Assembly: GCF_963678635.1 (NCBI RefSeq)
Contig: NC_087064.1
Coordinates: forward strand, 26,640,189 to 26,704,188
DNA: 64,000 nt
Origin: Symsagittifera roscoffensis
Lineage: Eukaryota > Xenacoelomorpha > Acoela > Convolutidae
Direction: 5' to 3'
Shown: piece after piece, positions 47,318 through 59,200 of the stretch
Layout: each line of letters opens with the position of its first letter
Position numbering within the stretch: the first letter of the stretch is position 1
The notes under the pieces: model-generated
Seen by the model: the letters and a program-made list of their open reading frames with translations, nothing else
What the model was told of the DNA's origin: nothing
Database searches by the model: none
Made by a program: the position numbers and the translations under genes

Positions 47318-47380
47318 AGATACTTTCGTCTCAAACTTAGCATGAAAAACTAGCAGACAGACATTGAGACGAAAGTATCT
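47318..47380. repeat. Perfect 17-bp inverted repeat
   Basis: AGATACTTTCGTCTCAA at 47,318-47,334 and its exact reverse complement at 47,364-47,380 flank a 29-base spacer. It is intronic. The flanks show no transposon-like duplication that I can see. Confidence 0.85.
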
Positions 47381-49426
47381 ATGTTTGTGTTGTATCGCAA
47401 GTGATGGGAAACTCTTAACTCATGCTTATTTTCCTGAATTTTCTGGTACTCGAGGTATGTAACGGACTTGTCTGGGTAAATGATTTTATCGATAGTTGTT
47501 CCAGAAATTAACCGGTTTTTTCCTAGTTCACTTCATTTGTTTGGCTAAATAGTTTTTTACTGAGCCATATTTTTCGTTTTGCTTTTGACTGCTAAATTAT
47601 TTTGCGAGCGCATTTGGAATGAAGTTTTCTCAGGTTTTGCCAAAAATAGATCATCTATTGCTTCGCTGTTGTTGCTTGTATTGTTCGGTCCAGTTTTTTG
47701 CTTTAGTTTTTGGCTTTATTGCTGCTTGATGCTTGGTTTACATGTCGCTTTTTTCAGGTAGTAATTTGTTTGAATAAGCTGTTAATTTTGTTCATCTAGA
47801 TATATTTTTGAGACTTTTTTTGTGTTATAATATTTGGGGTTCCGACCACTCAATAGCACACAAAAACATATCTCGTAGCTAATCGATGTAGTATACTTTC
47901 GAAACCTTTCTATCTTTACTCTGATTTAAAGAAGATTCTGGCGTATGATTCAGCAATGAGCGGGAAAAAATGGAATCTTAATTGAAACAGTAACTTTTTT
48001 TTGAATACATTCACTACATGAACATGTCTCGCCTGTCTTTTTTTGAAGCATAATAAAGTATGCAGGTCAATTATTTCATTCTAAAAGAAATCAAACGCTT
48101 TTGTTTTCATTTGCTGCAGTGAGTTCTGGGGTCGGAACATTCTAATAATAGGTACATGTTCAATTAGAGGAGAACTGTCTGTATCCAACTAACCTCTATT
48201 TATTTAATCTTACTGTAAAAGAAAATCTTTCTGTATCTTTTTCTAGATTGGCAATGTGATTTCTTAACTGTGACAACTATAGTTGTCTCTCTGTTTGTGG
48301 GAGGAGCCTCTGTGGGTCGCAATTAGTTACCAACTATACCTGACTGAAGAGAAGAATGCTTTACTTTATGTATTCTGCATTTACTTCATTTTTAATTCTT
48401 CTTTCGTCAAATAGATTTTAGCGACGTCATCAAACTAACCCCAGGTTTTTCTCTCTTGTCTTCCTAAAAGAGTTGGTGGCGTGAACAGTATTTTCATCTT
48501 TCCCGAATTCAACCAGCAGTCCCCATTTTCATCAAAATTGCTGCCTGCGCTTAATAGCCAACACTAGTTTCATAATATGCTTCTTGTTTGGCTGATTATC
48601 TGTTGCTATCAATAGTAAAAGTACCTCAATCTATCCTCAAAATTTTAATTTCTAATTGTAAAAATCATTTTTGCTTGAGTATTTAGAGTACATGCTTCAT
48701 AGTTCTAGCTTTGAACAGATTAACTTACCAATTTAGCTTATCTTTGCTTTGCTTTCCAGTCTTTGTTCAGTGGCCAACTTATTTTCTAGATAGTGGAAAT
48801 TAAATTCCTCATTCTCTGTTAAGCCTTCTTACATTCAGCTATTTTAGTGCCTCAAGTGTCGATCTTTAGTTTTGTGTGTACCATATATTACCATACCTGC
48901 CTACCTGCTTGGTCAGATATCCCGTGGCAACCAGTTTCCTGTGGGGGTTCTTAAAACCTAATCTGTCCAACTTCCTCCCTCCTTCTTCACATACCTCTAT
49001 CGTTTAACCTAGCTCGCCCCTTACCATCCAAATTAGCCGTTATTGTAAGGCGTTTTTTTCTCGCTCCCAAGGTTTTCAAAATAATCGAATTGATATTTTG
49101 TTCCATCAGAATTCTAACATTGTTAAGCTTGCATTTTATTGTCCTTCTTTTGATTGCTTGCTGTGGACCTGTTTAAATTCCTCTTGCTTGTATTGATAAA
49201 TTGATAAGTGGGCAAATTATTTTTGATAGAAAATATTTTTGAAAAATTTTGCATGTAAAAAAGTTACTTGCTTGATAGCCAAATCATTTACTAGTCTACT
49301 GTCATCAAAGGAAATTTAATCAGTTTGGTCGCATATTTTGTGGCTTGAAAGGGGTTTTCCTTTGATTAATCATTATTCCGAACTTCAGTTACCTGTAATT
49401 GGAAAGTTTGCCTCTTAATTTGTGAA

Positions 49427-49758
49427 ATGAGTGCCACCTATCAATCCCTTACTTCTACTCCTATCTCAAAGGGCAAACGTGAAAAGTCACAAGGTATAGT
49501 TGCCGATTCCTCGTTGAACAGTAATTGGAGTCGTGGTATATCTTCATCTCAAATGGAACCTGTCGTATCATCGGGTTCTCAAATCGGAAATGAAAACTCA
49601 ACAGAGTCTTCAGGTGTCGCTGGTGTTGGTTATTCGAACACGCAGTTTGACACCTGGCCTAGAGTGGCCCATCATACCAAATCAGACAGTCCTTGTCTGG
49701 ATCAGAAGATAGCACAAGTGAAGTTGCTCTTGTCCAAGGATGAGGGCACTGATCAGAA
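49427..49758 (+). CDS. Serine-rich alternative exon of the spectrin gene (own ATG or cassette)
   Basis: An open frame begins MSATYQSLTSTPISKGKREK and is rich in Ser, Gly and Asn (SSGSQIGNENSTESSG). It then becomes helical (LDQKIAQVKLLLSKDEGTDQ) just before the donor aa|gtaaac. Its two leftover bases fit the next exon at 50,097, giving DQK|VEKIQTML. No good acceptor with the right phase lies upstream. The options are an alternative first exon starting at this ATG (short isoform), or a 327-base (109-codon) cassette using the weak acceptor gaaatgag at 49,431. Exon m can also splice directly to 50,097 in phase, skipping it. Confidence 0.7.
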
Positions 49759-50096
49759 GTAAACTCGATTTCTTTTTTTCTAAAAATGCATTTAAGATCA
49801 GAAAATTTTAGGTTTAGTAAATTTTTGTTTCCCGTAATGGTAGGTGGGACCTTTTTCTTCTTTCATTTTTCATGAGGAATTCATAAGTTGTTGTTGTGTT
49901 CTCAATTTCTTTTCTATTCGGACTAGAAATTATCGTAGATATAACTAACTCGGATGAAGAAAATTTTATTGTTACTATTCAACTAATCTTCTTTTTTTTT
50001 CAGAGTTACAAGATCTTTTACTTGTGATACTGGTTTTTAAAGTCGAAGTTTTTTCTAATAACTTTTTGTAAAAACGTTGTTTTGTTTTCTTTTTAG

Positions 50097-50259
50097 GGTT
50101 GAAAAAATCCAGACGATGCTGTCTGCTTCCAAGGAACTGGAGCAGAGTCTGGATTTTCTGAAGAGATGGTTCGGTCACGTAGAGACCAAATTAAACCAGC
50201 CCATTCTGGTACACTCATTAGAGGAGGAAAAATTCAACCTAATCCTCAACCAACACCAG
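50097..50259 (+). CDS. Spectrin-repeat gene, exon n
   Basis: It lies between the acceptor gttttctttttag and the donor accag|gtgatt. After completing one codon it reads VEKIQTMLSASKELEQSLDF, then LKRWFGHVETKLN, a classic spectrin helix A, then SLEEEKFNLILNQHQ. It ends at phase 0. Confidence 0.93.
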
Positions 50260-51345
50260 GTGATTTTTCCATTTTTCTTCACATTTTTATCCTTTATTTG
50301 ACATTTTCATTCCTTTCATCGAGCAACATATAGTAATGGCATAACAGAGTGAACTAGATTAATACGTGTACGTGACGTAACGGCGGTAATGTGAGGGAAC
50401 ACAGCGTGCTGGAGGGTCGCTGACCGCGTAATAAATTTCAGCTTCTTTTCATTCTTAGTTTTCCAGCGTAGGTGAAGTTAAATATTATACAGCAGGCCCC
50501 TGATTAGTCACAAAAATATCAATCCTCTAACCTAAGTCTGAGTGGTATTGACTTTTTATAGTAACATTATCTTATTATACCAATCTGGCTACCTTTTTTG
50601 AACTGATTTTTTTTTCATTCCTTAACATAAAATAGCATTCCTGTCACTGCAAAAAAGTACGAAATATTTTAATTATTTGTTCACTTGGCCGTCTTTGCTG
50701 TTTTTAATTGTTCCTGCGGAATCATTGTATATCATGTGTTATTATGATTTATTTGCTAACTGCCAAGTCAACGTTCTCAAATGTGACTTTTGAAATTGGT
50801 GTCATTTGCTTCCGGTTTAAGAAGGCACTTCAGATGCCTCTGTCAGGCTCATAGACACCATTCAACCATAATTATACCATTCGATTCATATTTTGTTATG
50901 ATTGATTTTGACGCTAACTGTTGCGTATTTGTGTGCAATAACAGCTCGATCTAATTACTACTTTTCACATATGATACAGTTGATTCATGAAGTAGAGTCT
51001 GACTTATTTCTATCTATTCGAAATCAACAGGAGAATTCCTAATGTCTGCTACTGCAACGTGTTGCAAGCTGAAGCTACAAGTTAACTCCGTAAATGTAAA
51101 TATTTACAGTGAGTTTTGATCAAATAAGCTTCGTCCCATGCAAGTTCAATAAGTGCTTGCGGTCTTCTGGACTTGGAAATAATTTGAACTGCTGTTCGAA
51201 ATTATATCTGTTTTAGATATGGTTCCATTCTTGAAACGGCACAGTGTTGTAAATTTCGGAATTCTGCCACTAATTTACATTTTTTTGAAAAAAATCAATA
51301 TACAGTTGTTTATTATGATAATTACCTACTAAGTAATTTTTGTAG
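50260..51345. other. Intron of 1.1 kb, nothing recognised
   Basis: It is AT-rich and single-copy in appearance. No exon, repeat or RNA gene that I can support. Confidence 0.5.
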
Positions 51346-51602
51346 GAGTTACATCAGGACATTGTGAATCACAGTGAAAATGTTCTCTCAGTGATGCAGT
51401 TATCTGAGCTACTGGTAGCTGATGCGGACATGTTCCCCGGTCTTACGTCACAGCAGACTGGCGTGGAACATTCTAGAAGGAATTTAGCATCATCTCTGAA
51501 TGGGAGTGGCAGCATGGATCTGACTAGACTGAAAAACAGTTGCAAGACTGTGAGTAAGCGGTGGGATATGATAACTGCACAGAGCCAGGATAGATTAGCG
51601 AG
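51346..51602 (+). CDS. Spectrin-repeat gene, exon o
   Basis: It lies between the acceptor atttttgtag and the donor gcgag|gtcagt. It reads ELHQDIVNHSENVLSVMQLS, ELLVADADMFPGLTSQQTG and LTRLKNSCKTVSKRWDMITA. The pattern of helix B (HQDIVNHSENVLSVMQL.ELL), a loop and helix C with RWDMI is that of a complete spectrin repeat end. It leaves two bases (ag). Confidence 0.94.
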
Positions 51603-51862
51603 GTCAGTAGTTTGGTCACAATAAGAAGAAGTTATTAAATAGATGCAGCTCTTAATCATAGGACACAAGACAGTTGTTCTCATTGAAGAGCTAAACGACC
51701 TTATCTTGAAGTTGCTGTTGTTTGTACTGCTGTAGCTCATATGATTTTAGGAATAGTTTTCGTCGCTCGAGTAGTCGTTTTCATAGCAAGGAACCTATTT
51801 CTTATCCCAATCATTATAAAGAAGATGATATACTGAATTTAACTCTATCTTTGTACGCCTAG

Positions 51863-52043
51863 AATCAACAAGGCATGGGACAACAGTCGGAAGTTCCTGC
51901 AGAGTTGTGACAGCTTCATGCAGTTCATCGACGAACAGAGCAGTCGTTTGAATGCACTGGAACAACAAACTCTCGCAGTCCCCTCCACCTTGCAGTCGAT
52001 TGGAAAGAGGTCTAGCGTTGAGACAGTCATCCGCAAGATAGAC
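51863..52043 (+). CDS. Spectrin-repeat gene, exon p
   Basis: It lies between the acceptor tttgtacgcctag and the donor agac|gtaagc. It continues in phase across QDRLAR|INKAWDNSRKF, then LQSCDSFMQFIDEQSSRLNA and SSVETVIRKID. It ends at phase 0. Its next partner exon is 11.9 kb away, at 63,932, beyond the satellite. Confidence 0.92.
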
Positions 52044-52204
52044 GTAAGCGTCTCAATAGCTTTTTTATGAAAGTATCGGCATTTCGGCACATGTTTTTTT
52101 TTCAGGTTAACAAGCAGTTTCACAAAATCACTTGAATCATTTCGCCAACAGGCTGGTCAACAAATGTATTTTGAGCAAGTCTGCATTGTAAATTCCCATT
52201 ATAT

Positions 52205-52450
52205 TTACACATGCGAGCTAGCGAGCGTAGTGTTATTTTACGAATTCACTTTTTTTAAACTCATTTGATGACACGTTTGCTGCATAGCATTGACATTTTA
52301 ATTACATCTGTTGTATCAGTGGCTTGATTTTTGGCTAGTATTTGCTGATTTTCAAGCCACAATGGCTCAGATACGGGGATGTATAACTCTAAATCTTGAG
52401 GTCTGCGGTTCCATTCCTGCACATAGCTCTAAAAGATTTTTAAAAAAAGG
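52205..52450 (+). repeat. SINE-like dispersed repeat S, copy 4 (clearest tRNA boxes)
   Basis: It contains gcgagcgtagtgttatttta, tttgctgcatagcattgaca and tttttggctagtatttgctg. These are followed by an A box TGGCTCAGATACGG (52,363-52,376) and a B box GGTTCCATTCC (52,407-52,417), 30 bases apart, then an A-rich tail. It is a tRNA-derived SINE by this layout. It sits at the start of the satellite-bearing intron. Confidence 0.7.
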
Positions 52451-52859
52451 AAAGAAGAAGCAAAAAACAAGCTTTGAAAATTTAAAATTGTGATTGTGGA
52501 CTTGAAACTTTTAATCGCTTTTTCGTCAAATCATTTTTTTATCGGCTCAAGTGGTTTCTGCTCAAAAGGTTGTCAGATTTGTTTCCGCTTCGTAAAAATG
52601 GTTACGTTGCTAATTTGAATATCAAATGTCTTGCTTCGCTGGTTTGCTTAGAATTACTGTTTTACAAAAACAGGTGTTAGGAAAGTTTATGAGATTGGTT
52701 TATTTATTTCAATTTTTTTGCGACGCTTTGAAAAAGTTCAATTTTGCATTTTTTCTTAAAAATTAATGTAGAGATTTTCAAAAAAAAAAAAGCTTTGAAC
52801 GAAAAGAACCTCCCTCCCCTATGTGCCTACATACTTTTCTAGTCTCTGTTTACTTTACC

Positions 52860-53244
52860 TTATGTGTACTGCCTTCGGGAAAGTCTGTGGTTGAAATTTG
52901 ACCCATGTTTTTGACTTTTTAAAATTGTTTTCTTAAAAACTAGCCTTTCAAATCTGAGATGTCGGGTTCAATGGATCGAGTGGCGGGAAAGGAGCTCCCT
53001 TGTTTAAGCGGCTACACCCATTTTTTATACCTAAAATTACGGCCCTCGGAATTGTCAATGTTTTCTATTTTTTGACTGTCTTTTGAATCTCTTTGATCTG
53101 AGATTGTGGGTTCATTTGAGATAATGGGCAGCATTAGCCAATCCTCTGATTTAGTGGCTACTCGCATTTTCTACACAAAAAGCTATCGCCCTCGAAAAAG
53201 TCAATTTTTTGAATGTTTTTTTTTTAAATTTTCTCGAAGATCAC
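52860..53244 (+). repeat. Diverged left edge of the intronic satellite
   Basis: Degenerate subunits of about 150-170 bp can be seen through the landmark ggccctcggaaaagtca and relatives, at about 52,869, 53,041, 53,189 and (in the core) 53,341. Each follows a gcggctac.cccatttt-like stretch. Confidence 0.75.
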
Positions 53245-56200
53245 CCTCACATATCTGACATTTTGGTTCGATCCAGAGAACGGGTTGAGTGAAATTATTT
53301 TGCATACGCGACTACGCCCAAATTTTCACACAAAAATTATGGCCCTCGGAAAAGTCACAATTTCGATTTTCTTTCCGTTGTTTGAAAAACTGCGACTTTT
53401 ATTGAGAACTACCCGTCCAATTTGAGTTTTTGGGTTTATTCGAAATCAAAGGTTTTGTGAATCTCTATGAAGCTATGATTCTTTTAAATGTCAAATTTTT
53501 GATTTTATGATCGTTTTGGACTTTTCTCAATAAATATTTTGCCAACTCTTATATCATAGAATAAATGGAAACAAAAGCTTGTTAAGTCTTCTTTAAAGTT
53601 GGCTAATACCAATATTTATAAGAGAAAAGTATTGGCCATCAAAAAGTTTGAATCTTCGACCGTATTTTCGAAACTTTTTGACGTTACTCGAAAACTACCG
53701 AGCCAATTCTCAGGTAAAGTATTCAATCTAGGAACCCGGTTTTGGAAATCTATCTCTCTATTCTATAATTAAATGCGCGTGACACGTTTCTTGCCATGTT
53801 TAAGCGTGTTTTTGCAACGCATAAAGTATCTATGCGTGGTTAAGCTATATCGTATATAACAATGCGTAAGAATTTTTTTTTTCGATTTTCCAATTTGAAT
53901 GTAGTGTTTGTTCCACCGAGTTTAAAGTTAGCAACGCAAAATTGGGATATTTTCAGAGTTTACCCAGGGGTGGCGAGTTTGGTCTTCATTTAAGAATGCC
54001 GAAATCCTTTTAGTGTACGAGATAAGACAATTTTTGTGAGTTTTCCAAGGTTTTTTCAGAAAATTCAACTTATAAAATGATTTTTAAAAGCTTGAAAATC
54101 CCAACCCTGTGGTTGGGTGCTGTCAGAATACTCTCAAAGATTGCGAAGTCTCCAAATATGGCTGCTCAAATCATTGTAGTTTTCGAGTTTATAAAGTTAG
54201 ATTATAAAAATTAAAAAGATTTGAAGTTCTCAATCTTGCAATTGGGTAATGTGAGGGTACTCTCAGGAACCTCAAGATATAAATCTTGAGCCCCAATGCG
54301 ACTGCTTAAATACTCTGTTTTCGAGATATGACATTTGAGTTTTTCAAAAAGTTTCAGAAAACTTAAATTTATTTTTTTTCTTCATATTTTGAAATTCCCA
54401 ACCCTTAAGTAGGGGGCTGCCAGAGTACTGGAGGGGGTTGCAAATCTCGCCGCCGCCACATATGACTTCTCAGGACTTTTCAAGTTTCCAGATGTCATGT
54501 ATTTACCAAGAGTTGTAAATTTAGCGTCCAAATGCGTCTGCTCAAATGCTTTAGTTACCAATATGTGACGTTTTTTTTGTCATTTTAAATTTTTTTCAAA
54601 AAAAACTTAGATAGAAAAATTCAAATGTTTTTTTTTTAATTTGAATTTAAAAGCGCATAGAAAAAGTTTATCAAATTTTGAAATTACGAACCCTGTTATT
54701 GGGTAGTGTCAGACTACACTCAAAGGCTCTAGATTTTTTTTTCAATATATGCGGTTTTTTATGAGTTCTCAAAAATGTGAAGCACTGGAGGTTCGTTACA
54801 CCCTAGTCTTCTTTAATTTAACGGCCAAAAACTGCTTTTTGGACAAAAAAGTTATGGTTTTCCAAAAGTCATGTTTCTGAACTTATGGCCGTTTTTCAGA
54901 TTTTTTTTGAGTTGTGTACTAGCAGCGCAAGTGTTGCGAATATATGATTTTTGACGGTTATTTCATTTTATTGAATTTTCTCGAGAATACTCATCCATAT
55001 CTGACGTTTCAAGGTTCAATCCAGAGAACGGGTTGAGTGAAATTATTTTGCATACACGACTGCGCCCAAATTTTCACACAAAAATTATGGCCCTCGGAAA
55101 AGTCACAATTTCGATTTTCTGTCCGTTGTTTGAAAAACTGCGACTTTTATTGAGAACTACCCGTCCAATTTGAGTTTTTGGATTTATTCGAAATCAAAGG
55201 TTTTGTGAATCTCTATGAAGCTATGATTCTTGTAAATGTCAAATTTTTGATTTTATGATCGTTTTGGACTTTTCTCAATAAATATTTTGCCAACTCTTAT
55301 ATCATAGAATAAATGGAAACAAAAGCTTGTTAAGTCTTCTTTAAAGTTGGCTAATACCAATATTTATAAGAGAAAAGTATTGGCCATCAAAAAGTTTGAA
55401 TCTTCGACCGTATTTTCGAAACTTTTTGACGTTACTCGAAAACTACCGAGCCAATTCTCAGGTAAAGTATTCAATCTAGGAACCCGGTTTTGGAAATCTA
55501 TCTCTCTATTCTATAATTAAATGCGCGTGACACGTTTCTTGCCATGTTTAAGCGTGTTTTTGCAACGCATAAAGTATCTATGCGTGGTTAAGCTATATCG
55601 TATATAACAATGCGTAAGAATTTTTTTTTTCGATTTTCCAATTTGAATGTAGTGTTTGTTCCACCGAGTTTAAAGTTAGCAACGCAAAATTGGGATGTTT
55701 TCAGAGTTTACCCAGGGGTGGCGAGTTTGGTCTTCATTTAAGAATGCCGAAATCCTTTTAGTGTACGAGATAAGACAATTTTTGTGAGTTTTCCAAGGTT
55801 TTTTCAGAAAATTCAACTTATAAAATGATTTTTAAAAGCTTGAAAATCCCAACCCTGTGGTTGGGTGCTGTCAGAATACTCTCAAAGATTGCGAAGTCTC
55901 CAAATATGGCTGCTCAAATCATTGTAGTTTTCGAGTTTATAAAGTTAGATTATAAAAATTAAAAAGATTTGAAGTTCTCAATCTTGCAATTGGGTAATGT
56001 GAGGGTACTCTCAGGAACCTCAAGATATAAATCTTGAGCCCCAATGCGACTGCTTAAATACTCTGTTTTCGAGATATGACATTTGAGTTTTTCAAAAAGT
56101 TTCAGAAAACTTAAATTTATTTTTTTTCTTCATATTTTGAAATTCCCAACCCTTAAGTAGGGGGCTGCCAGAGTACTGGAGGGGGTTGCAAATCTCGCCG

Positions 56201-59200
56201 CCGCCACATATGACTTCTCAGGACTTTTCAAGTTTCCAGATGTCATGTATTTACCAAGAGTTGTAAATTTAGCGTCCAAATGCGTCTGCTCAAATGCTTT
56301 AGTTACCAATATGTGACGTTTTTTTTGTCATTTTAAATTTTTTTCAAAAAAAACTTAGATAGAAAAATTCAAATGTTTTTTTTTTAATTTGAATTTAAAA
56401 GCGCATAGAAAAAGTTTATCAAATTTTGAAATTACGAACCCTGTTATTGGGTAGTGTCAGACTACACTCAAAGGCTCTAGATTTTTTTTTCAATATATGC
56501 GGTTTTTTATGAGTTCTCAAAAATGTGAAGCACTGGAGGTTCGTTACACCCTAGTCTTCTTTAATTTAACGGCCAAAAACTGCTTTTTGGACAAAAAAGT
56601 TATGGTTTTCCAAAAGTCATGTTTCTGAACTTATGGCCGTTTTTCAGATTTTTTTTGAGTTGTGTACTAGCAGCGCAAGTGTTGCGAATATATGATTTTT
56701 GACGGTTATTTCATTTTATTGAATTTTCTCGAGAATACTCATCCATATCTGACGTTTCAAGGTTCAATCCAGAGAACGGGTTGAGTGAAATTATTTTGCA
56801 TACACGACTGCGCCCAAATTTTCACACAAAAATTATGGCCCTCGGAAAAGTCACAATTTCGATTTTCTGTCCGTTGTTTGAAAAACTGCGACTTTTATTG
56901 AGAACTACCCGTCCAATTTGAGTTTTTGGATTTATTCGAAATCAAAGGTTTTGTGAATCTCTATGAAGCTATGATTCTTGTAAATGTCAAATTTTTGATT
57001 TTATGATCGTTTTGGACTTTTCTCAATAAATATTTTGCCAACTCTTATATCATAGAATAAATGGAAACAAAAGCTTGTTAAGTCTTCTTTAAAGTTGGCT
57101 AATACCAATATTTATAAGAGAAAAGTATTGGCCATCAAAAAGTTTGAATCTTCGACCGTATTTTCGAAACTTTTTGACGTTACTCGAAAACTACCGAGCC
57201 AATTCTCAGGTAAAGTATTCAATCTAGGAACCCGGTTTTGGAAATCTATCTCTCTATTCTATAATTAAATGCGCGTGACACGTTTCTTGCCATGTTTAAG
57301 CGTGTTTTTGCAACGCATAAAGTATCTATGCGTGGTTAAGCTATATCGTATATAACAATTCGTAAGAATTTTTTTTTTCGATTTTCCAATTTGAATGTAG
57401 TGTTTGTTCCACCGAGTTTAAAGTTAGCAACGCAAAATTGGGATATTTTCAGAGTTTACCCAGGGGTGGCGAGTTTGGTCTTCATTTAAGAATGCCGAAA
57501 TCCTTTTAGTGTACGAGATAAGACAATTTTTGTGAGTTTTCCAAGGTTTTTTCAGAAAATTCAACTTATAAAATGATTTTTAAAAGCTTGAAAATCCCAA
57601 CCCTGTGGTTGGGTGCTGTCAGAATACTCTCAAAGATTGCGAAGTCTCCAAATATGGCTGCTCAAATCATTGTAGTTTTCGAGTTTATAAAGTTAGATTA
57701 TAAAAATTAAAAAGATTTGAAGTTCTCAATCTTGCAATTGGGTAATGTGAGGGTACTCTCAGGAACCTCAAGATATAAATCTTGAGCCCCAATGCGACTG
57801 CTTAAATACTCTGTTTTCGAGATATGACATTTGAGTTTTTCAAAAAGTTTCAGAAAACTTAAATTTATTTTTTTTCTTCATATTTTGAAATTCCCAACCC
57901 TTAAGTAGGGTGCTGCCAGAGTACTGGAGGGGGTTGCAAATCTCGCCGCCGCCACATATGACTTCTCAGGACTTTTCAAGTTTCCAGATGTCATGTATTT
58001 ACCAAGAGTTGTAAATTTAGCGTCCAAATGCGTCTGCTCAAATGCTTTAGTTACCAATATGTGACGTTTTTTTTGTCATTTTAAATTTTTTTCAAAAAAA
58101 ACTTAGATAGAAAAATTCAAATGTTTTTTTTTTAATTTGAATTTAAAAGCGCATAGAAAAAGTTTATCAAATTTTGAAATTACGAACCCTGTTATTGGGT
58201 AGTGTCAGACTACACTCAAAGGCTCTAGATTTTTTTTTCAATATATGCGGTTTTTTATGAGTTCTCAAAAATGTGAAGCACTGGAGGTTCGTTACACCCT
58301 AGTCTTCTTTAATTTAACGGCCAAAAACTGCTTTTTGGACAAAAAAGTTATGGTTTTCCAAAAGTCATGTTTCTGAACTTATGGCCGTTTTTCAGATTTT
58401 TTTTGAGTTGTGTACTAGCAGCGCAAGTGTTGCGAATATATGATTTTTGACGGTTATTTCATTTTATTGAATTTTCTCGAGAATACTCATCCATATCTGA
58501 CGTTTCAAGGTTCAATCCAGAGAACGGGTTGAGTGAAATTATTTTGCATACACGACTGCGCCCAAATTTTCACACAAAAATTATGGCCCTCGGAAAAGTC
58601 ACAATTTCGATTTTCTGTCCGTTGTTTGAAAAACTGCGACTTTTATTGAGAACTACCCGTCCAATTTGAGTTTTTGGATTTATTCGAAATCAAAGGTTTT
58701 GTGAATCTCTATGAAGCTATGATTCTTGTAAATGTCAAATTTTTGATTTTATGATCGTTTTGGACTTTTCTCAATAAATATTTTGCCAACTCTTATATCA
58801 TAGAATAAATGGAAACAAAAGCTTGTTAAGTCTTCTTTAAAGTTGGCTAATACCAATATTTATAAGAGAAAAGTATTGGCCATCAAAAAGTTTGAATCTT
58901 CGACCGTATTTTCGAAACTTTTTGACGTTACTCGAAAACTACCGAGCCAATTCTCAGGTAAAGTATTCAATCTAGGAACCCGGTTTTGGAAATCTATCTC
59001 TCTATTCTATAATTAAATGCGCGTGACACGTTTCTTGCCATGTTTAAGCGTGTTTTTGCAACGCATAAAGTATCTATGCGTGGTTAAGCTATATCGTATA
59101 TAACAATGCGTAAGAATTTTTTTTTTCGATTTTCCAATTTGAATGTAGTGTTTGTTCCACCGAGTTTAAAGTTAGCAACGCAAAATTGGGATATTTTCAG

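Larger units (their letters stand above)
45181..49426. other. Intron of at least 4.2 kb
   Basis: No further exon was recognised. It holds dispersed repeat D, a SINE-like S copy, a tRNA-like sequence and a perfect 17-bp inverted repeat, described separately. The stretch of about 47.4-49.3 kb shows no repeat or coding signal that I can support. Confidence 0.5.

Noticed and set aside
52103-52135. Possible extra exon after tttttttttcag near 52,105.
   Set aside because: The frame required by exon p reads only VNKQFHKIT before a stop codon.
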